Notes: generated by a model from the letters alone, not told the origin. DNA of 13,907 nucleotides from Promethearchaeota archaeon (GCA_019057775.1 JAHLWT010000066.1:1-13907), one strand, 5' to 3'. Shown: positions 7,543 to 13,553, numbered from the stretch's first letter. Translations and numbers: made by a program.

Positions 7543-7932
7543 TTATTCAAAAACCATAAGCCTCTGTAATTTGTTCTTTTCAACTACATGCTGATGAAAT
7601 AAATTATTGGTTTCTCTTTCACTTTCACTTTCACTTTCCCTTACCCTATTATTTGTCATAGCTGTACTACAATTCCATGCATTTATACTTCGATTTTTTT
7701 CTCTTAGAGTTTTAGGTGTAGAAGCAATATTAAAATACGAATCAAATGATTTCCTCTTACCAAAAACTGAATTAGTATCTTCCAAAAAAATACCACAATT
7801 CCATTTCTGAATTTCTTCTCCATCTCCATAAGTAGTTATCAAACCACTATAAATGGAAGAGTCTTCGCATTCTTGGCAAATCTTACTATCATAAAAATAT
7901 TTTTTTCCGCAAATTGGGCAATTTAACGACAT
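7543..7932 (-). CDS. Small zinc-ribbon protein with low-complexity Glu-Ser tail
   Basis: A 129-residue protein of unknown function. The N-terminus has CPIC (C5, C8) and CQEC (C19, C22), the four cysteines of a compact zinc ribbon. The remainder is polar with no recognisable domain. Residues from about 97 read R-E-S-E-S-E-S-E-R-E, encoded by an in-frame hexanucleotide repeat. GTGAT lies five bases before the ATG and is a plausible RBS. The gene lies 38 bases after the winged-helix-like gene on the same strand, so the two may be cotranscribed. Small zinc ribbons of this kind are common in archaea as nucleic-acid or protein interaction modules. The low-complexity C-terminus could also mark a decaying frame. 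Confidence 0.55.
   Translation of the reverse strand: MSLNCPICGKKYFYDSKICQECEDSSIYSGLITTYGDGEEIQKWNCGIFLEDTNSVFGKRKSFDSYFNIASTPKTLREKNRSINAWNCSTAMTNNRVRESESESERETNNLFHQHVVEKNKLQRLMVFE
7611..7640. repeat. Hexanucleotide microsatellite inside the zinc-ribbon gene
   Basis: CTTTCA is repeated three times (7616-7633) with imperfect flanking units on both sides. On the coding strand it reads GAAAGT repeats, giving alternating Glu and Ser. The six-base period keeps the frame, so copy-number changes would lengthen or shorten the protein without breaking it. Confidence 0.8.
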
Positions 7933-7970
7933 GTCTTATCACAGACCTTCAATAATTTTTTAATCTATTC

Positions 7971-8183
7971 TCATAATGCCTTATACAGGCGTGGTTTTTT
8001 ATTATAATACACCTTTAAATTATTAGGCATAATTCTGTCTATTCTTTTAATAACTTTAGCCAGACCATTAGCACTCTTATAACCCATTGCCGCAGACCAT
8101 TCTGCCGATGTAGAAATTCCAAGCTCTTTTAATTTGTCTAAACAAATTTGTTCATATGTTCTAAGAATTTCTTGTTGAGCCAT
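7971..8183 (-). CDS. Very small winged-helix-like DNA-binding protein
   Basis: A 70-residue basic protein. Residues 1-20 are an amphipathic helix, then TSAEWSAAMGYKSANGLAKV has the spacing of a helix-turn-helix, followed by a basic, probably beta-wing end (VYYNKKPRLYKAL). This reading is from pattern only; I know of no named family. A GTG at 8192 is in frame, but the ATG at 8183 is preferred because GAAGTGA (8195-8189), which contains that GTG, makes a good Shine-Dalgarno five bases before it. It is cotranscribed at most with the zinc-ribbon gene downstream. A role as a small regulator is inference. Confidence 0.55.
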   Translation of the reverse strand: MAQQEILRTYEQICLDKLKELGISTSAEWSAAMGYKSANGLAKVIKRIDRIMPNNLKVYYNKKPRLYKAL

Positions 8184-8240
8184 AATTTTCACTTCTGCTT
8201 ATTTTTCTTATTTTTTTAATCTGTCTATTATTTTACAATT

Positions 8241-8258
8241 ATGGGAATGAGATCCCAT
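8241..8258 (-). promoter_or_regulatory. Leader hairpin upstream of the winged-helix-like gene
   Basis: ATGGGA-ATGAGA-TCCCAT is a six-base stem with a six-base loop, about 60 bases before the small winged-helix gene. On the minus strand a TATA-like TTTATAAATA near 8290-8281 would start transcription close to the hairpin, so the stem-loop could sit at the very 5' end of the mRNA. Alternatively it is a DNA operator for autoregulation. Both are inferences. Confidence 0.35.
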
Positions 8259-8518
8259 TAACTTATATTAGGTTTTCTTATTTATAAATTTATTGAAAAA
8301 AAATGGCATTTTTTAAGTTTTTTCTAACCAAACCGACAAAAAGAAAAATAAAAACTGAATAATTTTTAGTAATATTATTTTAAATTGAACAATTTTTTTA
8401 TATAATAGATATCAAATTTAAAGTTATCCGAATTTATTGAACAAATTTTCTTTTTTTTATGTTATTTAAAAGATTTTATTTAATAATTAAAAATACGGTT
8501 TGTAAATTGTAGAAATAA

Positions 8519-8662
8519 ATGTATTTACTTAGAGTGTGCTGAATTCTTGATATTTCTGATTATTACTATCTCGCCCCAAGGGTAGAAGAAGCAGAATTTG
8601 ACGATGATGAAGACGATGACTGGGATAATGATGCTGATTTTGTAAATTATCATAAAAGATGA
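8519..8662 (+). pseudogene. Acidic small reading frame interrupted by one in-frame TGA
   Basis: From the ATG at 8519 the frame reads MYLLRVC, then TGA (8540-8542), then 39 more codons to a final TGA at 8660. The distal part is strikingly acidic, with EFDDDEDDDWDNDADF near the end, and is more GC-rich than its surroundings, which suggests coding history. An A/T-rich TATA-like AATTAAAAATA (8486-8496) lies about 28 bases before the ATG, so a leaderless transcript is possible. Options are a nonsense-disrupted gene, the remnant of a longer acidic-tailed protein, or readthrough at TGA. I recognise no homologue. Confidence 0.35.
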
Positions 8663-8801
8663 AATCAATTCATAAAAATTAAAACAATTTTCTAAAAAGA
8701 TGAAATCTAAATTAACCTACTACGAATGAAAAGTACAAGATATGTAAATGATTTAGATCTAATCTATTCGGTAAAAAAAAGAATTATTAATGATGGGCTC
8801 A

Positions 8802-8862
8802 AAAAAGAATGCTTTTTGCTCTAAAAATCGCTGAGGGGTGTATAGAATGCTTAGCTACCCCT
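8802..8862. other. Two adjacent stem-loops in the intergenic region
   Basis: AAAAAG-AATG-CTTTTT (8802-8817) is followed by AGGGGT...ACCCCT (8834-8839 with 8857-8862), a six-base stem with a 17-base loop and a possible G-U extension. The second is the most GC-rich patch nearby. It may be part of a small RNA or a terminator for the upstream acidic frame; no known RNA family could be assigned. Confidence 0.35.
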
Positions 8863-9080
8863 ATTTTACAGATACCATAATAATTACACTACTGCAGTTC
8901 TAAAAATATTTTAAAATAACAAGAAACTTCTATATTTCATTTTAGAATACCCAATTTATTGCTGTATGCCATAAATACTCCTTTTTGAAATATCAATAAC
9001 TTGTCTATATAAAAAACTAGAGGAAAGTAATTTGATCTATATAGATTTCGTTAAGGAATTTAATACTAAGACAAAATATT

Positions 9081-9746
9081 TCATATTCCACACGATCTTC
9101 TTACTTTCATAATTTCATCTCTATCCCTTTTTTCAAAAATAATGTATTTGTCAGTTTCAGAATCAGAAAAGAATATACATTCATCAAAGGCTAAGCGGGT
9201 AAAAAAATGTCTGATTTTCTCTTTTAGAACTTCAACTGCAGGTGTTTTTAATCTTGCTCTCCAAAATAAATCCAAATTATCTTGAATTAAATTAACTGGA
9301 ACAAAAAAAATATTCCTAAAATCTAATCTCCAAGGACCATATCCCTTTTCATCTCTTAAAAATAATTTTGGAAGATACAAATCAGAGGGTTTTTCATATC
9401 TTAACAGTTTGAGCATATTTTTTATGAAGACTTTCGATTTTTTGTTGCTTAACGTTTCTATTTCTTGATATTTTTCACATTTTATTAATTCAGCAAAAAT
9501 TATTGATACCCCCTCTTCAGCATTCTCAACTTCACAAGTCTGAGATAAGACAACACCCCAAGTTGGACTAGGAAAGAAAGAAAACTTCACACTTGTAGTT
9601 TTATTGGTTTTTATATTTTCAACATATTTTTCCCATTTTGGACTTCCAGGTATTTCTGACATAAAATAAGAAGGGATGATCTTGGGTAAGTTGCAGCAGA
9701 TATCTCCCTGTTCTATATGATCATCATGTCCTAATATATACAACAT
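9081..9746 (-). CDS. Uncharacterised protein with QGDI and LSQTCE motifs (third gene of the three-gene unit)
   Basis: A 221-residue soluble protein of unknown function. The visible motifs are QGDI (13-16), VVLSQTCEVEN (65-75, with C71) and a late helix RARLKTPAVEVL (163-174) followed by an aromatic-rich FFTRLAFDE. From memory this combination (GDI near the start, a V-LSQ-x-CD-like strand, then R-L-x-x-P with FF-x-R) recurs in a family of uncharacterised prokaryotic proteins; I cannot name an accession and confidence in that link is moderate. The conserved Cys and Gln suggest a functional site, but no catalytic class can be assigned. It starts nine bases after the stop of the 171-residue gene on the same strand. 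A purine-rich AAAAGGAAAA lies about 20 bases upstream, so it is probably translated by coupling. Confidence 0.75.
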   Translation of the reverse strand: MLYILGHDDHIEQGDICCNLPKIIPSYFMSEIPGSPKWEKYVENIKTNKTTSVKFSFFPSPTWGVVLSQTCEVENAEEGVSIIFAELIKCEKYQEIETLSNKKSKVFIKNMLKLLRYEKPSDLYLPKLFLRDEKGYGPWRLDFRNIFFVPVNLIQDNLDLFWRARLKTPAVEVLKEKIRHFFTRLAFDECIFFSDSETDKYIIFEKRDRDEIMKVRRSCGI

Positions 9747-9755
9747 CTTAAAAAT

Positions 9756-10271
9756 CTACTTTTTCCTTTTAAACTCTTGTTGTTTGATTTTAGTAAGTTC
9801 AACTAAATTCCAAGTTTTTATTCTTAAATCATATGGCACTTTTTGGTGTAATTTTTCATAATAAGCTTTAATAAAATTATAATCTATCCATTGAGGTTCA
9901 ATTATACCCCATTGTAATGCTCCAATTAAATTTTCAATAGTATCCATTGGCATTAATCTAAATTCAAATAGTAAAAAAATATTATAACAGACTTCTAAAG
10001 GTATGAAATATGGTTTTGGTAATTCACGATTTTTTTTAATGTAAATATCAATTAGAATATCAAATAATTCTGGAAGTAAATTATAATAAGTTTCTTCATG
10101 AAGAGGAGCTAATTCTTTTAATAGACACTTTTCAATGATTTCACCAGTAGGTTCTTTCTCAAATTCCATTAAGTTTGTAACTTTTTTACTAAAATCGGAT
10201 ATAAATTCTTCAATGTTTATAATTTGTTCTTTTTCTAATTGATAATCATTGTTATTGGGTATTTGTTCCAT
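9756..10271 (-). CDS. Uncharacterised helical protein (second gene of the three-gene unit)
   Basis: A 171-residue protein with no family I recognise. It is acidic at the N-terminus (many Glu, and Asn around 7-9), then predominantly alpha-helical and rich in Leu, Ile, Phe and Tyr, and ends in a basic tail (QQEFKRKK). There is no signal peptide, and the hydrophobic stretch around 95-115 (YNIFLLFEFRLMPM) is too interrupted for a confident membrane helix. Two adjacent ATGs (10274 and 10271) are possible. The second is favoured because an AGGT lies seven bases before it, inside the end of the upstream gene. The coding region overlaps the upstream gene by about 20 bases in another frame, so the two proteins are probably made together and may interact. 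Confidence 0.75.
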   Translation of the reverse strand: MEQIPNNNDYQLEKEQIINIEEFISDFSKKVTNLMEFEKEPTGEIIEKCLLKELAPLHEETYYNLLPELFDILIDIYIKKNRELPKPYFIPLEVCYNIFLLFEFRLMPMDTIENLIGALQWGIIEPQWIDYNFIKAYYEKLHQKVPYDLRIKTWNLVELTKIKQQEFKRKK

Positions 10272-10986
10272 CATCCATACCTATTTTTATTTTTGTTTTT
10301 TGAGTTAAAACTTCTTTAAAAATATCTACTAAACGATCATGGGCAAAATTTATATTATTTTCAAGATTTTCTCTATTACTCAAATCTATTTCTTCATTTA
10401 TATTATAAATCGTTTCTAATTGAATCAAATATTTCTCATCATTATCAGGTTTTCTACCTTTTAATCTAACAATGGGGACATGGTTTTCTTCTTCAGTTTC
10501 TAATTTTATTCCAAAGATAAAATCCGTGTTATCCAAAGTAAAAATTTGGGGATATCTTAAATAGATATGAAAATAAGATTTAATACTAAATCCATTTTGA
10601 GGAAATTTATCAAAAATATCCACATATGATAGTGTAACTCTATTAACACTTGTAATTTCTAAATCCTCAGTTAAGGAATAAAAATTAGTAAGTATTTTAG
10701 GTAGAATTTCATCAAAGGAAGGATATTCATGGAAAATAAATTGTATTGAATCACTAAATATGAGAATTTCATTTCCTTCTGCTTCTGAAACATATCTTAA
10801 AGGTCCTATTAATATATTTGGATCTGGACCCTTTGATGAATGAAGTTTTATTCTTGGAGGCTCTTGATAACCAGCATCAGATAATTTTTTTGTAAATTCT
10901 TTTAGAATATAAACATCTGGATCTGAAATTTTGGAAAAGTAAAGTTTTAATGAAAATTGTATTACTGGAGGATGTTCAATATTCAT
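10252..10986 (-). CDS. TIGR04255-like protein (first gene of the three-gene unit)
   Basis: A 244-residue protein resembling the sporadically distributed TIGR04255 family, whose function is not known. Supporting features are the N-terminal HPPVIQFSLKLYF (5-17, the PPV-x-E/Q-type start), the strand VNRVTLSYVDIF (114-125) and the C-terminal helix NFAHDRLVDIFKEVLT (213-228). These are recalled family traits, not a search result. The ATG at 10986 is preferred over an in-frame GTG at 11019: AAAAGGTAGA (11000-10991) is a good RBS for it, and it puts PPV close to the N-terminus as in relatives. A TATA-like TTATAATA (11038-11031) lies upstream. The gene leads a tight unit with the next two genes. The DNA is visibly more A/T-rich than the metabolic genes. 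Confidence 0.72.
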   Translation of the reverse strand: MNIEHPPVIQFSLKLYFSKISDPDVYILKEFTKKLSDAGYQEPPRIKLHSSKGPDPNILIGPLRYVSEAEGNEILIFSDSIQFIFHEYPSFDEILPKILTNFYSLTEDLEITSVNRVTLSYVDIFDKFPQNGFSIKSYFHIYLRYPQIFTLDNTDFIFGIKLETEEENHVPIVRLKGRKPDNDEKYLIQLETIYNINEEIDLSNRENLENNINFAHDRLVDIFKEVLTQKTKIKIGMDDGTNTQ

Positions 10987-11030
10987 TTTATCTACCTTTT
11001 GATTTAAAAATATTTTCACTTTTCATTATC

Positions 11031-11038
11031 TATTATAA
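11031..11038 (-). promoter_or_regulatory. Candidate TATA box of the three-gene unit
   Basis: The minus strand reads TTATAATA, which would start transcription near 11008, leaving a leader of about 22 bases that contains the AAAAGGTAGA ribosome binding site of the first gene. Confidence 0.4.
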
Positions 11039-11188
11039 GTAATTTAAGTATATTAAAAAAATTATCAATATGATACGAAAATTATCCACTCTTAACATAT
11101 ATACAAATTTTTTGTTAAATATTGCATAAAATTGGTTATATAAATTTTAATTTCATAGATTTTACATAAATATGCTTACTTGATTTCA

Positions 11189-11677
11189 CTACTTTTTCCT
11201 TTCTGACTCAATTAAATTGAGGAATGAACCACTTTCTTTAATGATATTTAGTACAATATGAGTATTTGTGCCCTCAATATATTGAGAAGTATGAATTTCT
11301 TTTATCATTTCACTCAGTTTTCCCCTCGATTTAAATCTAGCTAGAATAAGAGCATCATAAGCCCCAGTAACATCATAAACTCCAAATATATGGGGATTCT
11401 CTGCTAATTTATTTTCAACTTCTATCATTTTACCTTTCGAGATAGTTAGTTCAATAATAGCAATAATCTCGTAGCCTAATTTTTCATAATCAATTTGAAC
11501 ACCATAATTTTTTATGACACCGTCCTCCTCTAAATCATTGATATGTTTAATTATCGTATTCGGTGAACGTTTCAAATCCTCCGCAATGGTACTCTTATTT
11601 TTACGACCATCAACACTTAGTATTTTTAAAATTTTAAGGTCTAATTCATCAATATTGCTATTTTTAATACTTGTCAT
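11189..11677 (-). CDS. Lrp/AsnC-family transcriptional regulator
   Basis: A 162-residue regulator of normal family length. Residues 9-56 are the AsnC helix-turn-helix (LDLKILKILSVDGRKNKSTI, then RSPNTIIKHINDLEEDGVI). Residues 70-150 form the RAM ligand-binding domain, with GVYDVTGAYDALILARF (99-115) as the core. Such proteins bind amino acids such as glutamine or leucine as effectors and form dimers to octamers on DNA. It is divergent from glnA with a shared 181-base promoter region, an arrangement also known from haloarchaea, where Lrp controls glnA; control of glnA and of itself is therefore likely here. TTAATATATA (11706-11697) is centred about 25 bases before the ATG and no RBS is present, pointing to a leaderless mRNA. 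Confidence 0.93.
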   Translation of the reverse strand: MTSIKNSNIDELDLKILKILSVDGRKNKSTIAEDLKRSPNTIIKHINDLEEDGVIKNYGVQIDYEKLGYEIIAIIELTISKGKMIEVENKLAENPHIFGVYDVTGAYDALILARFKSRGKLSEMIKEIHTSQYIEGTNTHIVLNIIKESGSFLNLIESERKK

Positions 11678-11696
11678 CTAGTAATAATGTATTTTA

Positions 11697-11706
11697 TATA
11701 TTAATA
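11697..11706 (-). promoter_or_regulatory. TATA box of the Lrp-family gene
   Basis: The minus strand reads TTAATATATA followed by AAATAC, centred about 25 bases before the ATG at 11677. That is the spacing expected for a leaderless archaeal transcript. Confidence 0.45.
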
Positions 11707-11710
11707 AAGA

Positions 11711-11736
11711 TGACGGATTTTTTTCATTCACCGACA
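11711..11736. promoter_or_regulatory. Imperfect inverted repeat, candidate Lrp operator
   Basis: TGACGG (11711-11716) and CCGACA (11731-11736) form an inverted repeat with one mismatch around a 14-base T-rich spacer. It lies just upstream of the Lrp gene TATA box. CG-containing half-sites flanking A/T-rich DNA are a common layout for archaeal Lrp-family sites, and GC-rich half-sites stand out in this A/T-rich background. Confidence 0.4.
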
Positions 11737-11811
11737 AAAAGCATTATGGTCTTTTCAGAAAGTGCAACATTTATTGAAAAAAATCACATGGTTTTTAAAT
11801 ATGATTGCATA

Positions 11812-11839
11812 TTATTTATTATATTGATCTAATAAATAA
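11812..11839. promoter_or_regulatory. Perfect 10-base inverted repeat at the glnA promoter
   Basis: TTATTTATTA (11812-11821) and TAATAAATAA (11830-11839) are exact reverse complements separated by TATTGATC. The right arm lies 20-29 bases before the glnA ATG, where the TATA box of a leaderless gene should be (AATAAATAAAA). A regulator bound here would block promoter recognition. Perfect ten-base arms are less easily explained by A/T bias than shorter ones, but chance is not excluded. Confidence 0.45.
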
Positions 11840-11858
11840 AATTGTTGTTTGATTATTT

Positions 11859-13214
11859 ATGATTGAAAAGGGAAATCCGGATAGAAAAGAATTATGTAAT
11901 AATGTCATCGATAAAGTAAAGGAGGAAGATATTAAATTTATCTACCTTCAATTTACCGATATCCATGGTATCATCAAAAGTTTAACCATCAATTCAAAAA
12001 GAATTGAGGATATCTTTGATATTGGAGTAAGTTTTGATGGTAGTTCAATAACGGGGTATGGTGCCATAGAGGAGAGCGATAAAGTAGCAATTCCAGATCC
12101 TAGCACTTTTTATATAATTCCTTGGCGGGGTGATGGTAGAAAAGTGGCGAGAGTTTTCTGTGATATTTACAATCCTGATGGGACAAGATATGAGGGCGAT
12201 CCCCGCTATATTCTACAAAGAGCAGTAAAAAAAGCAGAACAGCTTGGATTTACTTTTAATTGTGCGCCAGAAATGGAATTCTTTATTTTAGAACAGGATA
12301 CTAAAGAAGAAACTTTTAGCCCATCAGATATGAGAGGTTATTTCGATTATGATCCTTATGACATAAATGAGAGGATGAGATATACTATTGCTGAATATTG
12401 TGACGCAATGGGAATTGAAATTGAAGCTTTACATCATGAGGTTGCCCTTGGACAACATGAAATTGATTTTAGGTATGGACTCGCTGTAGAAACTGCAGAC
12501 AACACAAATACAATAAAGATGATTGTTAAAACTGTAGCAGCACAAAATAATATGACAGCCACTTTTATGCCAAAACCTTTTGAGGGAATAAATGGAAGCG
12601 GAATGCACGTACATCAGTCTTTATGGAAGGATGGAATTAATGTTTTCTACGAGGAATCTGATGCGTCACATATATCACATATTATGAAAAAATGGATTGC
12701 AGGTCAATTAAAACATGCAAAGGCGATGTGTGCGGTGTTAAGTAGCTGGCCTAACTCATATAAAAGATTAATTCCAGGATATGAAGCTCCTGTTTATATC
12801 GCATGGGGATATAGAAACAGATCACCTTTAATCAGAGTCCCTAACTTTCATGGTAAGCCTAATTCTGCTCGATGTGAGATTAGATGCCCTGATCCTTCAG
12901 GTAATCCATATTTACAGTTTGCCGTGCTATTATCGGCGGGTTTAGATGGAGTGCTGTCTCAAGACATTGAAGTTCCTGAATCTAGAGATGAAAACGTTTA
13001 TAAACTTACATCAAAAGAAATGGAAAAAGCAGGAATAAATGCTCTCCCAGGGAGTCTAAGTGAAGCAATAAAAGAATTTAGGAAATCTGAATTCATGAAA
13101 GAAATATTCGGGGAACAAGCATTTAAGAATTTTTATTATGCCAAATTGGAGGAAAATTTTTCCTATTCTTGTGTTGTAGGTGAATGGGAAAGGAGACGCT
13201 ATATAAGGTTGTAA
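11859..13214 (+). CDS. glnA: Glutamine synthetase type I
   Basis: Makes glutamine from glutamate, ammonia and ATP as a cytosolic dodecamer; the main ammonia-assimilating enzyme. Its 451 residues match the GSI-alpha length. Visible are the latch VSFDGSSI (57-64), metal ligands in EMEFF (E138, E140) and HHEVALGQHEIDF (E194, E201), the ATP/metal segment FMPKPFEGINGSGMHVHQSL (236-255, H250), flap NSYKRLIPGYEAPV (299-312, E309), RNRSPLIRVP (319-328) and RCEIRCPDPSGNPYL (338-352, E340). The segment aligned with the bacterial adenylylation site reads ENVYKLT; a tyrosine is there, but the short GSI-alpha form is not usually controlled by adenylylation. There is no RBS before the ATG, so the mRNA is probably leaderless. 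It is divergent from an Lrp-family regulator that likely controls it. Confidence 0.97.
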   Translation: MIEKGNPDRKELCNNVIDKVKEEDIKFIYLQFTDIHGIIKSLTINSKRIEDIFDIGVSFDGSSITGYGAIEESDKVAIPDPSTFYIIPWRGDGRKVARVFCDIYNPDGTRYEGDPRYILQRAVKKAEQLGFTFNCAPEMEFFILEQDTKEETFSPSDMRGYFDYDPYDINERMRYTIAEYCDAMGIEIEALHHEVALGQHEIDFRYGLAVETADNTNTIKMIVKTVAAQNNMTATFMPKPFEGINGSGMHVHQSLWKDGINVFYEESDASHISHIMKKWIAGQLKHAKAMCAVLSSWPNSYKRLIPGYEAPVYIAWGYRNRSPLIRVPNFHGKPNSARCEIRCPDPSGNPYLQFAVLLSAGLDGVLSQDIEVPESRDENVYKLTSKEMEKAGINALPGSLSEAIKEFRKSEFMKEIFGEQAFKNFYYAKLEENFSYSCVVGEWERRRYIRL

Positions 13215-13282
13215 ATTTTATATATAAGTTGAATAAGAATTTGAAACTATCTAATTGCAAAACTATTTAGTCGTAACAATTA

Positions 13283-13396
13283 TCAATAGAAGACATCAAC
13301 TCCGTCTTTCCTCATTTCTTTAATAAACCCTGGGATGGCTTTGAGATTAGTATAACCATTCCACACTTGTTTTTGACATCTCAAGAAAGTGTAATT
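13283..13396 (-). pseudogene. Short gene remnant
   Basis: On the minus strand a 37-codon open stretch between stops reads with protein-like composition, for example QKQVWNGYTNLKAIPGF followed by KEMRKDGVDVFY and a TGA. It has no ATG or RBS at its head and no recognised family. Codon composition differs from the A/T-rich surroundings, so it may be the 3' end of a lost gene. Confidence 0.2.
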
Positions 13397-13400
13397 TTAC

Positions 13401-13428
13401 TTCATTTCTGGTCGAAATGAAATTTTTA
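13401..13428 (+). terminator. Hairpin with T-run downstream of glnA
   Basis: TTCATTTC-TGGTC-GAAATGAA (13401-13421) is a perfect eight-base stem with a five-base loop, followed by ATTTTT. It looks like an intrinsic terminator but lies about 190 bases past the glnA stop, so it would end a long 3' tail or serve another transcript. Confidence 0.4.
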
Positions 13429-13467
13429 GAAATATTAGGAAACTAGAGAAAACTAGGGAAAATTGAT

Positions 13468-13521
13468 AATAAGTTAAAGTATAAGCACAAAAGTAATAAG
13501 TTAAAGTTTAAGCATAAAAGT
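13468..13521. repeat. 27-base direct tandem repeat
   Basis: Two adjacent 27-base copies (13468-13494 and 13495-13521) differ at two positions and begin AATAAGTTAAAGT. A partial third copy (TTAAAAGTTTAA) follows. They sit just upstream of the promoter of the secreted protein gene. Confidence 0.85.
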
Positions 13522-13542
13522 TAAAAGTTTAATCAAATACCC

Positions 13543-13553
13543 TTTATAAAATA
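13543..13553 (+). promoter_or_regulatory. TATA box of the secreted repeat protein gene
   Basis: TTTATAAAATA is a strong archaeal TATA match. It would start transcription near 13573, giving a short leader with AAGTGAG (13576-13582) as ribosome binding site before the GTG start. Confidence 0.5.

Larger units (their letters stand above)
8193..9080. other. Long gene-poor AT-rich intergenic region
   Basis: No intact gene of normal size can be read on either strand. It contains a leader hairpin and promoter-like sequence for the winged-helix gene (8241-8296), a copy of a 12-base motif also found upstream of glnA (8332-8343), a TGA-interrupted acidic frame (8519-8662), a 32-codon open frame (8726-8824, start ATG, no RBS, unsupported), and two hairpins (8802-8817 and 8834-8862). 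The rest is A/T-rich with no structure I can support. Confidence 0.7.

Noticed and set aside
7607..7810. Plus-strand frame rich in Ser-Leu repeats opposite the zinc-ribbon gene
   Set aside because: It is the antisense reading of the hexanucleotide repeat; the minus-strand frame has the zinc ribbon and an RBS.
8604..8637. Perfect C box ATGATGA and D box CTGA in the acidic frame
   Set aside because: Spacing of about 23 bases and the lack of a correctly placed C'/D' pair do not fit an archaeal C/D RNA; Asp/Glu codons (GAT, GAA) explain the sequence.
8726..8824. 32-codon plus-strand frame
   Set aside because: It starts with ATG but has no RBS, promoter at leaderless spacing or recognisable motif; kept only as a note in the intergenic description.
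8789..8834. Possible C/D box small RNA (ATGATGG then CTGA)
   Set aside because: The C box is imperfect, no internal D'/C' pair with proper spacing is present, and no terminal stem closes the kink-turn.
9081..11188. Flanking direct repeats or att sites around the three-gene unit
   Set aside because: Comparison by eye of the two borders found no shared repeat beyond short A/T runs, and no integrase or transposase is present.
12429..12614. Minus-strand frame opposite glnA
   Set aside because: Antisense to catalytic motifs of glnA; no independent support.
13468..13521. CRISPR-like array
   Set aside because: The 27-base units are directly adjacent with no spacers, and no cas gene is visible.
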